Below, piece after piece: positions 43,199-51,690 of a stretch of 64,000 nucleotides of DNA. Position numbers and translations under genes: made by a program. Location: NCBI RefSeq assembly GCF_036108815.1, contig NZ_CP107985.1:3224001-3288000 (forward strand), in the 5' to 3' direction. The stretch comes from Streptomyces sp. NBC_00353. Lineage in GTDB: Bacteria > Actinomycetota > Actinomycetes > Streptomycetales > Streptomycetaceae. The notes under the pieces were generated by a model. That model saw nothing but the letters and a program-made list of their open reading frames with translations, ran no database searches and was not told where the DNA came from. How positions within the stretch are numbered: the first letter of the stretch is position 1; every line of letters begins with the position of its first letter.

Positions 43199-44836
43199 CT
43201 ACTTTCCGGCGATCGAGGCCTCGTACTCGGCACGCATCTGGTCACCGCCGCCGGCGCGCCACTTCTTCACCTGGTCCTGGAAGGCGGAGATCGGCTTGCG
43301 GCCCGCGACGACGTCGAGGACGGTATCGCTCACCGCGGTGCCGATGGAGGCGCTCTTCTTGGTCGAGGTGTCCGAGAAGTGGCCGCTGGTGGGGTTGGCC
43401 TTGCCCAGCTTGAGGAGCTCTTCCTGCCAGCCGTGGATCTTCGAGGCCAGCTCGGACTTGCCGGGCAGGTAGATGTACTCCGGGGTGTTGGCGAGGAAGG
43501 CCAGCGGCATGGCGGTGGTCACGGCCTCGGCATTGCCCTTGGCGGTGAGCTTGATATCGCCGTTGGAGGTACGGGTGTAGTGCGTGTCCTCGATGCCGTT
43601 GTCGAGGAACAGTCGCTCCTCGGTGCCGAACGGGGCGGCCAGGTAGTCGAGCACCCGCAGCAGCATCTCGACGCGCTTGGTGTCCGCCTTCTTGGAGATG
43701 GCGGTGTAACCGACCGAGCCGTAGCCCAGGGTGTACGACGGGGTGGCACCGGCCTTGCCGGCGAACGGCACGATGACGCCGAACGGGAAGTCGTACGTCT
43801 TGACGTCGGTCAGGAAGCTCGGGAAGGACTGCACGTACGCGCCGAGCGATCCCTGCGCCACCTTCTCCATGGTGGTGCTGAGGTTCGGGTCCGGCCAGAA
43901 CAGACCGGCCTTGCGGACCTTGACCGCGAAGGCCACGGCCTCCAGGTACTCCTCGGTCTCGTACAGGTGAGTCAGCTTGCCGTCCTCCAGCCGCCAGGCG
44001 GCGGGCGCACCGAACCACTGGGCGAACTGCCCGACGTGATTCACGTACGCAGGTTCCAGGACGTACTTGTTGCGCTTGGCGTCGAGCAGTTCCTTGCCCT
44101 TGGCGAGGAAGTCCTCGGCGCTGGTGAACTCGGCGCCGCCGACCGGCTTCCAGAAGTCCTGGTTGACGACGTAGACCTGGCCCATGGAGCCGTACGCGAC
44201 GGCCACACCGCGGATCTTGCCGTTGATGACGGCGGTCTTCCACGCGGTGGTGGGCAGGTTCGCCAGGTTCGGATACTTCTTGACCGCATCACCGGACAGG
44301 TGCGGCGTGAGGTCGTGGAACTTGGCGTCCAGCAGCTCGGGGACGTGCTGGAGGCCCTGGTTCGGCGGGAACCACACGAGGTCGGGGATGTCTCCGCTGG
44401 CGATGATCGCGTTGAACTTGCCGGGGTAGCCGGCACCCTCCTCGACCACGATCGTCATGTCGAACTGCGAGCCGAGACGCTTGTTCAGTTCCTGCCAGTA
44501 GGCATTCTTGTTCTGGGCCGGCGCGGGCGTCGTGAAGGTCTCGGTCAGCGCCGTGATGCGGCTGCCGTCACCGGGGGCCTTGGCCACCGACTTGGTGAGC
44601 TTCTTCGGGTAGCGCAGGTACGTGGCGTCCAGTCCGGCAGCGTTGCCCGCGAGGTCAGCGGGGGCGGTCTGCGCGGCGACGTACGTCGGGAGCTTCAGCT
44701 TGGCGGACGCCTTGGCGCCCCCCTTGCTGACGGTGGCGCCGCTGCCGCACGCGGTCAGGGACGACAGGCCTGCCACGGTCAGACCGGCGATCCCCGCCGC
44801 GCCCATGAAACCGCGCCTGGACAAGTTGGTGGACAT
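43199..44836 (-). CDS. Sugar ABC transporter solute-binding lipoprotein
   Basis: A 545-residue binding protein. The N-terminus carries a Tat signal (NLSRRGFMG) ending in lipobox LTAC with Cys30, so it should be exported folded and lipid-anchored. The mature part is a family-1 (LplA-like) extracellular carbohydrate-binding fold: WFPPNQGLQHVPELLDAKF near residue 170 and several Trp/Tyr-rich loops. Substrate is not readable, but LplA-type proteins usually bind oligosaccharides. Together with the two permeases it forms an importer; no ATPase is present, so a shared MsiK-type ATPase is expected. Confidence 0.92.
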   Translation of the reverse strand: MSTNLSRRGFMGAAGIAGLTVAGLSSLTACGSGATVSKGGAKASAKLKLPTYVAAQTAPADLAGNAAGLDATYLRYPKKLTKSVAKAPGDGSRITALTETFTTPAPAQNKNAYWQELNKRLGSQFDMTIVVEEGAGYPGKFNAIIASGDIPDLVWFPPNQGLQHVPELLDAKFHDLTPHLSGDAVKKYPNLANLPTTAWKTAVINGKIRGVAVAYGSMGQVYVVNQDFWKPVGGAEFTSAEDFLAKGKELLDAKRNKYVLEPAYVNHVGQFAQWFGAPAAWRLEDGKLTHLYETEEYLEAVAFAVKVRKAGLFWPDPNLSTTMEKVAQGSLGAYVQSFPSFLTDVKTYDFPFGVIVPFAGKAGATPSYTLGYGSVGYTAISKKADTKRVEMLLRVLDYLAAPFGTEERLFLDNGIEDTHYTRTSNGDIKLTAKGNAEAVTTAMPLAFLANTPEYIYLPGKSELASKIHGWQEELLKLGKANPTSGHFSDTSTKKSASIGTAVSDTVLDVVAGRKPISAFQDQVKKWRAGGGDQMRAEYEASIAGK

Positions 44837-44893
44837 GGTGCTCCTTGAAGTATGTGAAGTGCGGGGGGAGAGGGGGCTGCGGCGGGCGGATGA

Positions 44894-45847
44894 TCAGCCC
44901 TTGATCGCCCCGGTGAGGACGCCCTTGACGAAGAACTTCTGCAGGAAGGGGTAGACGCAGAAGATGGGCACGATCGCGATGATCAGTACGGCCATCTGCA
45001 GCGAGGTCGCGGGCGGAATCGCATGCACGCCCATGGCCTGTGCGTTGATGCTCTGACCGTTCAGGACGTACGAGCGCAGGATCACCTGGATGGGGAACTT
45101 GCCCGAGTCGTTGAGGTAGAGCACCGCGTTGAAGAAGCTGTTCCAGTAGCCGACCGCGTAGAAGAGGCCGACCACGGCGAGGACCGCCTTGGAGAGCGGG
45201 AGGACGATCCGGAAGAGGACGGTCACCTCACCCGCGCCGTCGATCCGCGCGGCGTCGTACAGCTCCTCGGGAATGCTCTGGAAGAAGGAGCGGACGACCA
45301 CGATGTTGAACGCGTTGAGAAGTACGGGAAGGATCAGCGAGGCGTAGGTGTCGAGCAGTTGGAACTGCTGGACCGCCAGGTACGTCGGGATGATTCCGGG
45401 GGCGAAGAGGAAGGTGCCCAGTACCAGCAGCAGGATCGGCTTGCCGAGGACCGTGCCGGGGCGCGAGGTGCCGTACGCGATGAGCACCGTGCACGCCAGG
45501 CTGAGCGCGGTACCGATGAGCGTGATGAAGATGGAGACCACGGCGGCCTGGGTGACGACCCCGCCGGAGAGGATGACCCGGTACGCCTCCAGCGTCGGGT
45601 GCTTCGGCAGCAGGACGTAGCCGCCGTTGGCGTTGAGTTCCTCGCGGCCGGCCAGGCTGGTGCCGATGGCCAGGACGAACGGGTAGAGCACGATCACGGT
45701 CAGGACGGCAAGGGCCGCTGCCTTCGCTCCCTGCCCGTACCAGTGCGGACGCTCCATCCACGGCGGACGGCCGGACGAGACGCGGGTGGTGGCGCGCGGA
45801 CCGGACCCGGCGGTGCGCAGTCGGCTCGCAAAGGTTTGCTGACTCAT
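44894..45847 (-). CDS. LplC/YtcP-type sugar ABC permease
   Basis: A 317-residue inner-membrane permease with about six hydrophobic segments (for example AAALAVLTVIVLYPFVLAIG near 40). The EAA loop is IPEELYDAARIDGAGE near 200. The C-terminal end MAVLIIAIVPIFCVYPFLQK followed by FFVKGVLTGAIKG is the typical LplC/YtcP end. ATG overlaps the previous stop by four bases. Confidence 0.95.
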   Translation of the reverse strand: MSQQTFASRLRTAGSGPRATTRVSSGRPPWMERPHWYGQGAKAAALAVLTVIVLYPFVLAIGTSLAGREELNANGGYVLLPKHPTLEAYRVILSGGVVTQAAVVSIFITLIGTALSLACTVLIAYGTSRPGTVLGKPILLLVLGTFLFAPGIIPTYLAVQQFQLLDTYASLILPVLLNAFNIVVVRSFFQSIPEELYDAARIDGAGEVTVLFRIVLPLSKAVLAVVGLFYAVGYWNSFFNAVLYLNDSGKFPIQVILRSYVLNGQSINAQAMGVHAIPPATSLQMAVLIIAIVPIFCVYPFLQKFFVKGVLTGAIKG

Positions 45848-46854
45848 CGGTACACTCCCTGCTCACCGAAGCGGTGGGCCAGCTTGTTGGCGGCGAGGAT
45901 CAGGGCGAATCCGATGACGCCCTTCATCAGACCGGCGGCCGTGCTCATCCCCCAGTCGCCGTCGATGACGCCGTGAAAGTAGACGTAGGTGTCCATCACT
46001 TCGGAGGCGTCCGGGCCGACAGCGTCGCGCTGCAGGATGATCTGCTCGAAGCCGACCGAGAGGATGTCGCCGAGCCGCAGGATCAGCAGCATGAGGATCA
46101 CCGGCCGGATGCCCGGCAGGGTGATGTGCCAGATCCTGCGGAGCCAGCCGGCGCCGTCCATGGCGGCGGACTCGTACTGGCCCATGTCGATCGAGGCGAT
46201 CGCTGCCAGGAAGATGATCGTGCCCCAGCCGCAGTCCTTCCAGATGGCCTGGGCGGTGATCAGCAGCTTGAAGGTGCCGGGGTCCGTCATCACGTTGCCG
46301 ATGTTGACCCCGTGCTCCATCAGGAGCGTGGTGACCGAACCCGCGCCACCGAGTACCTGCTTGAACATCGCGACCACGACCACCCACGACAGGAAGTGCG
46401 GGAGGTAGACGATGGTCTGGATGAACCGCTTGATCTTCTCGCTGATCAGCGAGTTGAGCAGCAGCGCCAGGGCGATCGGGGCCGGGAAATAGAGCAGCAG
46501 CTGAATCGCGGTGATCTGCAGGGTGTTGGAGACCGCGGACCAGAACTCCGGCTCGGAGAGCAGCGCCGTGAAGTTGGCGAGGCCGACGAACGGGCTCTGC
46601 TTGAAGCCCAGGAACGGCTGGTAGTCCTGGAAGGCGATGACGTTGCCCGCGAGCGGCAGATAGAAGAAGAGCACGAAGTACAGGACGCCCGGCAGGCAGA
46701 ACAGCAGGAGGGCTCTGTCCCGCCTCAAGCGGTGACGCAGCGGCTGCCGTATGCGGGCTTTGGCGCGCTTCTTCCCGGCGGGTGAGTCCGCGTCATCCGG
46801 GTCGCGGGGCTGCGGCACCGGCGACCGCACGGCTGAGACCGGCGCATCTGCCAT
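45844..46854 (-). CDS. LplB-type sugar ABC permease
   Basis: A 336-residue permease with six hydrophobic segments starting at LLLFCLPGVLYFVLFFYLPL. The EAA loop is IDMGQYESAAMDGAGWLRR near 235, typical of LplB. The ATG at 46854 is chosen; a GTG two codons upstream sits closer to GGAGG and is also plausible. First gene of the importer operon. Confidence 0.93.
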   Translation of the reverse strand: MADAPVSAVRSPVPQPRDPDDADSPAGKKRAKARIRQPLRHRLRRDRALLLFCLPGVLYFVLFFYLPLAGNVIAFQDYQPFLGFKQSPFVGLANFTALLSEPEFWSAVSNTLQITAIQLLLYFPAPIALALLLNSLISEKIKRFIQTIVYLPHFLSWVVVVAMFKQVLGGAGSVTTLLMEHGVNIGNVMTDPGTFKLLITAQAIWKDCGWGTIIFLAAIASIDMGQYESAAMDGAGWLRRIWHITLPGIRPVILMLLILRLGDILSVGFEQIILQRDAVGPDASEVMDTYVYFHGVIDGDWGMSTAAGLMKGVIGFALILAANKLAHRFGEQGVYR

Positions 46855-47239
46855 CGTCACAGGCACCTCCAGGGCTGATGGAGCAGAGGGAGTCCCGCAA
46901 TTGCGGAGGCGGCACGCACGACCGACGGTGCGGCCGCTGCTCCGTCGCGGCGACAGCCACATAGTTCACGACGGTGCGCCTGGATGGCAAGAGTTGTTCA
47001 TTTCGCAGAGGTAACGAACATCTATAGACATTGAAAAAGTCATGTGGACATCCGTTTTGGGCCCATTAGGGCAGGAAGTCAGGCGCGAAAGAGGCGCAAC
47101 GGGAGCACGAAAGCGCCTCGATGAGATGACTGAACCTCTTGCCAACGGGTTCGTTGCGGGTCCAGGATGCTCCACCATGCTCGATCTTGCATCGAAAGGC
47201 ACCTCTACCGACACTCTCAAGCAGAGTCGGTATGCGCCT
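46855..47239. promoter_or_regulatory. Upstream region of the sugar operon
   Basis: No gene is seen. It must hold the operon promoter. It contains the perfect palindrome at 46895-46906. The stretch near 46990-47040 is AT-rich for this genome and may contain a promoter for the decayed gene to the right. Confidence 0.4.
46895..46906. promoter_or_regulatory. 12-bp palindrome, candidate operator
   Basis: CCGCAATTGCGG is a perfect palindrome 41 bases upstream of the permease start. LacI- and ROK-type sugar regulators often use such sites. The cognate regulator is not known. Confidence 0.4.
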
Positions 47240-47756
47240 ATGACCTCTCGCATGACTGTGCCCGGCCTCGGCCGGCTCGGCCGCATCGCCGGAAGCGCCT
47301 TCGCGGCACTGGCACTTGCGGCCGGACCAGGAATGTCCACGGCGGCCACGGCGCACGCCGATGAGGACGGCTCAGGGGACACCCCCGGCACATACACCCA
47401 CTACGAATTCCCCGCCGGGACCCCGGACCTGTCATCCGTGACGTGGAGTACCACGGTCACCGCCGACCCCGGCTTCACAACTTCTGCCTGACCGCCGCAC
47501 CGGAGACGTCCGGCAACGGCAGGGAGGTGCCGGTCACGATCACGACCTGTGCGGGCACCCCGGGACCGCTGACGACCTGGACGTACGGCGCACACGGCTC
47601 GATCGTCAGCGACGCAACCGGCCAGTGCCTGTACACGCCGGGCAGTCACGGGCCCCGGACACCGTGTGGAGCTGCGCGACTGCACCGGCAAGGCGGACCG
47701 GCGGTGGACCGCGCCCCGCAACTGATCCTGCACGGCGGCATCCCCGCCGGACGGAC
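47240..47756 (+). pseudogene. Decayed DUF3472-ricin paralogue
   Basis: From the ATG at 47240 the frame reads a signal peptide (GRLGRIAGSAFAALALAAGP), then DTPGTYTHYEFPAGTPDLSS and VTWSTTVTADPGFTTS, closely like the start of the DUF3472 protein at 40659-41834. It stops at 47491. A different frame then holds ricin-type sequence ITTCAGTPGPLTTWTYGAHG and then SIVSDATGQCLYTPGS. The whole middle of the DUF3472 domain is missing, so an internal deletion with a frameshift has inactivated the gene. Confidence 0.75.
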
Positions 47757-47767
47757 GGGTGTCACCT

Positions 47768-48568
47768 TCACACGGCGATGACGGTGACACCGGCCTCGGT
47801 GAAGCGGGCCTTCGCCTCGGGGGTGATGCCGGTGTCGGTGACCAGGAAATCGACCTGGCTGAGATCGCAGACCCGGGCGAAGGCCCGCTTGCCGATCTTC
47901 GAGGAGTCGGCGGCCACGACCACGCGCTGCGCCTGCTCGGCGAGCAGCCGGTTGATGCTGGCCTCGCCCTCGTGATGGACGTACGCCCCGCGCTCGGTGT
48001 CGATCGCGTTGACGCCCAGTACGGCGACGTCCAGGGTGATCTCGCCCAGCACGCCGCTGGCCAGCGGGCCGGTGAGCTCGTACGACTGGGGCCGGGCCAC
48101 GCCTCCGGTCACCACGATCTTTATCTGCGGTCGGATCACCAGCTCATTGGCGATGTTGAGGGCGTTGGTCACCACCGTCAGCGTCGGCTGGCCGCCGATC
48201 CCGGGGCCGGTGTCACCGACGAGGTCGGAGCGCACGGCCAGCGAGCGGGCGACCTCGGTGATCGTGGTGCCACCGGTCAGTCCCACCACCTCGCCCACCG
48301 CGACGAGTTCGGACACGGCGCGGCCGATGGCCTGCTTCTCCGGGGCGTGGCGTCCCGTCTTGTAGCGCAGCGCCAGCTCGTACGAGACCCCGTGCGCCAC
48401 GGCGCCACCGCGGGTACGGGTGAGCAGCTGCTGCTCGGCAAGCTGGTCCAGGTCACGACGGATGGTCGCGGCCGAGACATCCAGCGTCGTCGCGGCGTCC
48501 TCGACCTCCACCCTGCCGTGCTTCCCGACCAGCTCCAGCAGCGCGTTCCACCGGGCATCCCTGGACAA
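47768..48568 (-). CDS. DeoR-family transcriptional repressor
   Basis: A 266-residue DeoR regulator. The HTH is VEDAATTLDVSAATIRRDLD near residues 22-42. The C-terminal sugar-phosphate sensor carries GLTGGTTITEVARSL, the DEGx/Gly-Gly-Thr phosphate loop, and VVVAADSSKIGK. The TTG at 48568 is chosen because AAGGAGAG lies six bases upstream; the upstream frame extension is not family-like. It is divergent from the SIS isomerase gene and probably represses it through the repeats at 48675-48699, with a sugar phosphate as inducer. Confidence 0.9.
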   Translation of the reverse strand: MSRDARWNALLELVGKHGRVEVEDAATTLDVSAATIRRDLDQLAEQQLLTRTRGGAVAHGVSYELALRYKTGRHAPEKQAIGRAVSELVAVGEVVGLTGGTTITEVARSLAVRSDLVGDTGPGIGGQPTLTVVTNALNIANELVIRPQIKIVVTGGVARPQSYELTGPLASGVLGEITLDVAVLGVNAIDTERGAYVHHEGEASINRLLAEQAQRVVVAADSSKIGKRAFARVCDLSQVDFLVTDTGITPEAKARFTEAGVTVIAV

Positions 48569-48674
48569 GAGAACTCTCCTTACGGGTCCGGGATTCGAGC
48601 ACCCATCCCCTTGGGCACGGTCACCGGACACGCGCAAGCGTCGCACAAGGCTCTGATCAGTCAAGTCTGCTGCA

Positions 48675-48699
48675 ACAAGAATGCTTGATAATGCTTGTA
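48675..48699. promoter_or_regulatory. Candidate DeoR operator, ATGCTTG direct repeats
   Basis: ATGCTTG occurs at 48681-48687 and 48691-48697, spaced by exactly ten bases, one helical turn. The ends ACAAG and CTTGT also give an inverted arrangement. DeoR regulators typically bind such repeated heptamer sites in the divergent promoter region. Confidence 0.6.
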
Positions 48700-48753
48700 G
48701 TTCACCGCTAACGTGCGTGAACGAGCATCCCATCACCTGTACGGAGTGCAAAA

Positions 48754-49638
48754 GTGTCGTTTGTCGAGATTGAGACAGCCAGCCAACCGGAGTGCTGGCG
48801 TCGCGCCGCCGACCTGGCACCGAGCCGGTCGGCCGCCCTGCCCGCCACCGGCGAGCGCATCGCCGTCGTCGGCTGCGGCACGTCGTTCTACATGGCTCAG
48901 GCATACGCCGCGCTCCGCGAGGAATCCGGACAGGGCGAGTCCGACGCGTTCGCCGCATCGGAGTTCCCCTTCGGCCGCCGCTACGACCGGGTCGTCGCGC
49001 TCACCCGCTCGGGCACCACGACCGAGGTGCTGGACCTGCTGGGCCGGCTCCGCGGCGTCACCCGTACCGTCGCGATCACGGCCGACCCGAACACCCCGGT
49101 GATGACCTCGGCCGACGATGTCGTCGTGCTCGACTTCGCCGACGAGCAGTCCGTGGTGCAGACCCGGTTCGCCACCACCGCGCTCACGCTGCTCCGCGCC
49201 CACCTCGGCCTGCACACCGACGCCGTGGTCCGCGACGCGGAGACCGCACTCGCCGAGCCGCTGCCCGAAGGCCTGCTGGACTGCACCCAGTTCACCTTCC
49301 TCGGCCGGGGCTGGACGGCCGGCCTCGCCAACGAGGCCGCGCTCAAGATGAAGGAGGCGTCGCTGTCCTGGACGGAGTCGTACCCCGCGATGGAGTACCG
49401 CCACGGCCCGATCAGCATCACCACCACCGGCACCGCCACCTGGATGTTCGGCGCCGCACCGGAGGGGCTCGACGATCAGGTGCTGTCGACCGGGGCCCGC
49501 TGGGTGGAGAGCGGCCTGGATCCGCTGGCCGAGCTGGTCCGCGTACAGCGCCTGGCGATCGCCCGCGCCGAGGCCGTCGGCATCGACCCGGACAGTCCCC
49601 GCCACCTGACCCGCTCGGTGGTCCTCGCGGACGCCTGA
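48754..49638 (+). CDS. SIS-domain sugar isomerase/deaminase
   Basis: A 294-residue double-SIS protein of the GlmS-isomerase/AgaS type: ERIAVVGCGTSFYMAQAYAA near residue 35, VVALTRSGTTTEVLDLLGRL near 78, and EAALKMKEASLSWTESYPAM near 200 (the conserved KxKE and Ser-rich loop). It probably isomerises or deaminates an amino-sugar phosphate. It faces the DeoR gene and may belong to its regulon. It is followed eight bases later by the hydrolase gene, so these are co-transcribed. Confidence 0.9.
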   Translation: MSFVEIETASQPECWRRAADLAPSRSAALPATGERIAVVGCGTSFYMAQAYAALREESGQGESDAFAASEFPFGRRYDRVVALTRSGTTTEVLDLLGRLRGVTRTVAITADPNTPVMTSADDVVVLDFADEQSVVQTRFATTALTLLRAHLGLHTDAVVRDAETALAEPLPEGLLDCTQFTFLGRGWTAGLANEAALKMKEASLSWTESYPAMEYRHGPISITTTGTATWMFGAAPEGLDDQVLSTGARWVESGLDPLAELVRVQRLAIARAEAVGIDPDSPRHLTRSVVLADA

Positions 49639-49645
49639 CCGGCGG

Positions 49646-50476
49646 ATGGACATTGTCGAGCGCGCGCTCACCGTTGCGCACAACGGTGTCCGCGGCGGCG
49701 CGTGCGAGGGGTTCCTCGCCGCGCCGGTACGGGGCAGCGGGGCCGGCGTCCTCGTCCTTGCCGGGTCGAGTGGCCGGATCGAGGACGAGCGATGCCGGAT
49801 CCTGGCCCGGGAGGGCCTGACCGCCCTGTCGGTCCGCTGGTTCGGCGGCCCGGGGCAGCCGTCGGGCATCTGCGAAGTGCCGCTGGAGACATTCGTGTCC
49901 GCGACCGAACTGCTCCGGTCGCGCGGGACCCGGCGTATCGGGGTGCTGGGCGCCTCCAAGGGTGCGGAGGCCGCCCTGCATCTCTCGGTGCTGGATCCCG
50001 GTACCGATGCTGTGGTGGCGCTCTCCCCCACCTCGCTGACGTGGGCCAATGTCGGGCCCGGCAGCGACGGCCGGACACGGCCGTACCGGTCCCCGGACAC
50101 CGGCACGACCGTCGCCGAAGTCACCGAGCTGGAGCTCCGTCCGACCGCCTCGCCGGCGACCGGGGCTCCGCTCAGCTACCTCGGCACGAGCCCCGGCGGC
50201 CGGATCTCCTGGGGCCTCCCCGGCGACAGGAACGAGAACGGCAGCCGGGTGTCGGGTGTCGCTGTCCACCGTTGGAACCCGCAGACCGAGACCTTCGACC
50301 TGATCGGCGTGGACGACTCCAGCGCCGGTTACTGGTGGGACAGCAGTACGCCACCACGGTGGTGCCATGACTTCAAGGTTCTTCGGTCCGCAGTTCCCTT
50401 CATGCCCTGCCGTTTCAGAGACGGGTCAGGTTCCACGGGCGCCGTACGGCATTGTCCGGCCACGACCATACGGACG
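49646..50476 (+). pseudogene. Truncated BAAT/acyl-CoA thioesterase-like hydrolase gene
   Basis: Residues 1-150 follow the BAAT C-terminal alpha/beta hydrolase: GVLVLAGSSGRIEDERCRIL, VRWFGGPGQPSGICEVPLET, and the nucleophile elbow GVLGASKGAEAALHLS. After WANVGPGSDGRTRPYRS the family sequence stops; unrelated sequence follows (ELELRPTASPATGAPLSYLG), with no catalytic Asp/His region. The frame then runs antisense through the next gene to 51706, which cannot be its real end. This is best read as a gene cut by deletion. Confidence 0.6.
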
Positions 50477-51502
50477 TCAGGCCTCCGTCAGGCGACAGCC
50501 CGGACTGACGTCTTCCGGGGTGGTCCCCATCGGGTCCCCCGACCCGGCGATCCATCCCAACTGGGCTGCCTGCCAGCCCAGTTGGATCCGGCTGGTGGCA
50601 GCAGCACGATCCATCAGATCCCGCACCCGGCGCTGCACGGTCCGTCTTCCCATCCGCAGCTGTCGGGCGATGCCGGTGTCGGTCAGTCCGGAGAGCAGCA
50701 GGGTCAGGAGCTCGATGTCGTCGTCCGTCAGTTCGCTGCGCGGCTGGACGGCCATGGGGTGCAGGGGCAGTGCGGATTCCCACACGAGCTCGAACAGCGC
50801 GACCAACGCCTCCAGCAGCGGACCGGGGTGGATGTGGACGACCCGCTGTGTACACGATTCGCCCGAGCGCATCGCAAGAAGGGCCGTCGAACCGTCGACG
50901 ATGACCATTTTGACCGGCACATGATTCAGAACCCGGCCCTGCTCCCCCGCCTCCGCGTACTGGAGGACCTCCTCCCGCGACCCGTCCGCCTCCAGCCCCA
51001 GCCCGTCGTAGACAGTCCGGAACCTCACCCCCGCCGCCAGTTGTTCGATCTCGACCTCGTTGACGGTTTCGGATACCACGTACGGCGGGGCGTCGAACCG
51101 TACGACCTCCCTGCGGGCCCGAGCCTGGATCTGCTGGTACCGCAGCGCCACCTCATCGTCGGGGACGACCTCGGCCATGTCCCCCGAGATGTCCGGGCGG
51201 GGCGCGCTGCGGTACTCGTCCGCGAGCCGGTCCAGAGCCCCGCGGGCCTTCGTCAGCTCGGTCATCCGCGCCAGGAGCAGCACCTCCCCCGCTATGTCCG
51301 GAGGGGACGGAATCAGCTGTGCGGGCTGGTCATCGGTGGTGGTCACCAGCCCCTTGTCGGCCAGTCCGCCGACCGCCTCCTCGACATGCTCGGCACCGAG
51401 GCGGAGAAGCTGCCGGATCCGGCCCGCATCGGTACGTCCTGTGCGAACGAGCAGTTCGTACACCTGAGACTCGGTGGTGCTCAGACCGAGCGTCTCCAGC
51501 AT
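50477..51502 (-). CDS. TrmB/LuxR-type transcriptional regulator
   Basis: A 341-residue regulator. The N-terminus has a TrmB-like winged helix (STTESQVYELLVRTGRTDAG, LADKGLVTT). A middle region is related to the Streptomyces family that resembles LuxR proteins. The C-terminal LuxR-type HTH reads LTDDDIELLTLLLSGLTDTG and ARQLRMGRRTVQRRVRDLM near 260-300. The combination is common in Streptomyces next to secreted proteases. It lies downstream of the subtilase gene on the same strand, separated by a terminator. Confidence 0.85.
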   Translation of the reverse strand: MLETLGLSTTESQVYELLVRTGRTDAGRIRQLLRLGAEHVEEAVGGLADKGLVTTTDDQPAQLIPSPPDIAGEVLLLARMTELTKARGALDRLADEYRSAPRPDISGDMAEVVPDDEVALRYQQIQARARREVVRFDAPPYVVSETVNEVEIEQLAAGVRFRTVYDGLGLEADGSREEVLQYAEAGEQGRVLNHVPVKMVIVDGSTALLAMRSGESCTQRVVHIHPGPLLEALVALFELVWESALPLHPMAVQPRSELTDDDIELLTLLLSGLTDTGIARQLRMGRRTVQRRVRDLMDRAAATSRIQLGWQAAQLGWIAGSGDPMGTTPEDVSPGCRLTEA

Positions 51503-51616
51503 CTGCGTATCTCCCTCACAGGCTCCGAGAAGCCCCGTTCACCTGCTGAAGCGGCATCACGGCGAGTTCGAAGCGTTCATGTATGTGATGACGATACGGC
51601 CAGTTGTACAGACAGA

Positions 51617-51656
51617 GCGCCCGGCGCAGGGAATTTCTCACCCCTGCGCCGGGCGC
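51617..51656. terminator. Strong GC hairpin terminator after the subtilase gene
   Basis: GCGCCCGGCGCAGGG pairs with CCCCTGCGCCGGGCGC across the short loop AATTTCTCA. It follows the subtilase stop by 35 bases. Confidence 0.8.
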
Positions 51657-51690
51657 CCGGCAGTGTCCGACGGACTTCTGGTTCAGGACC

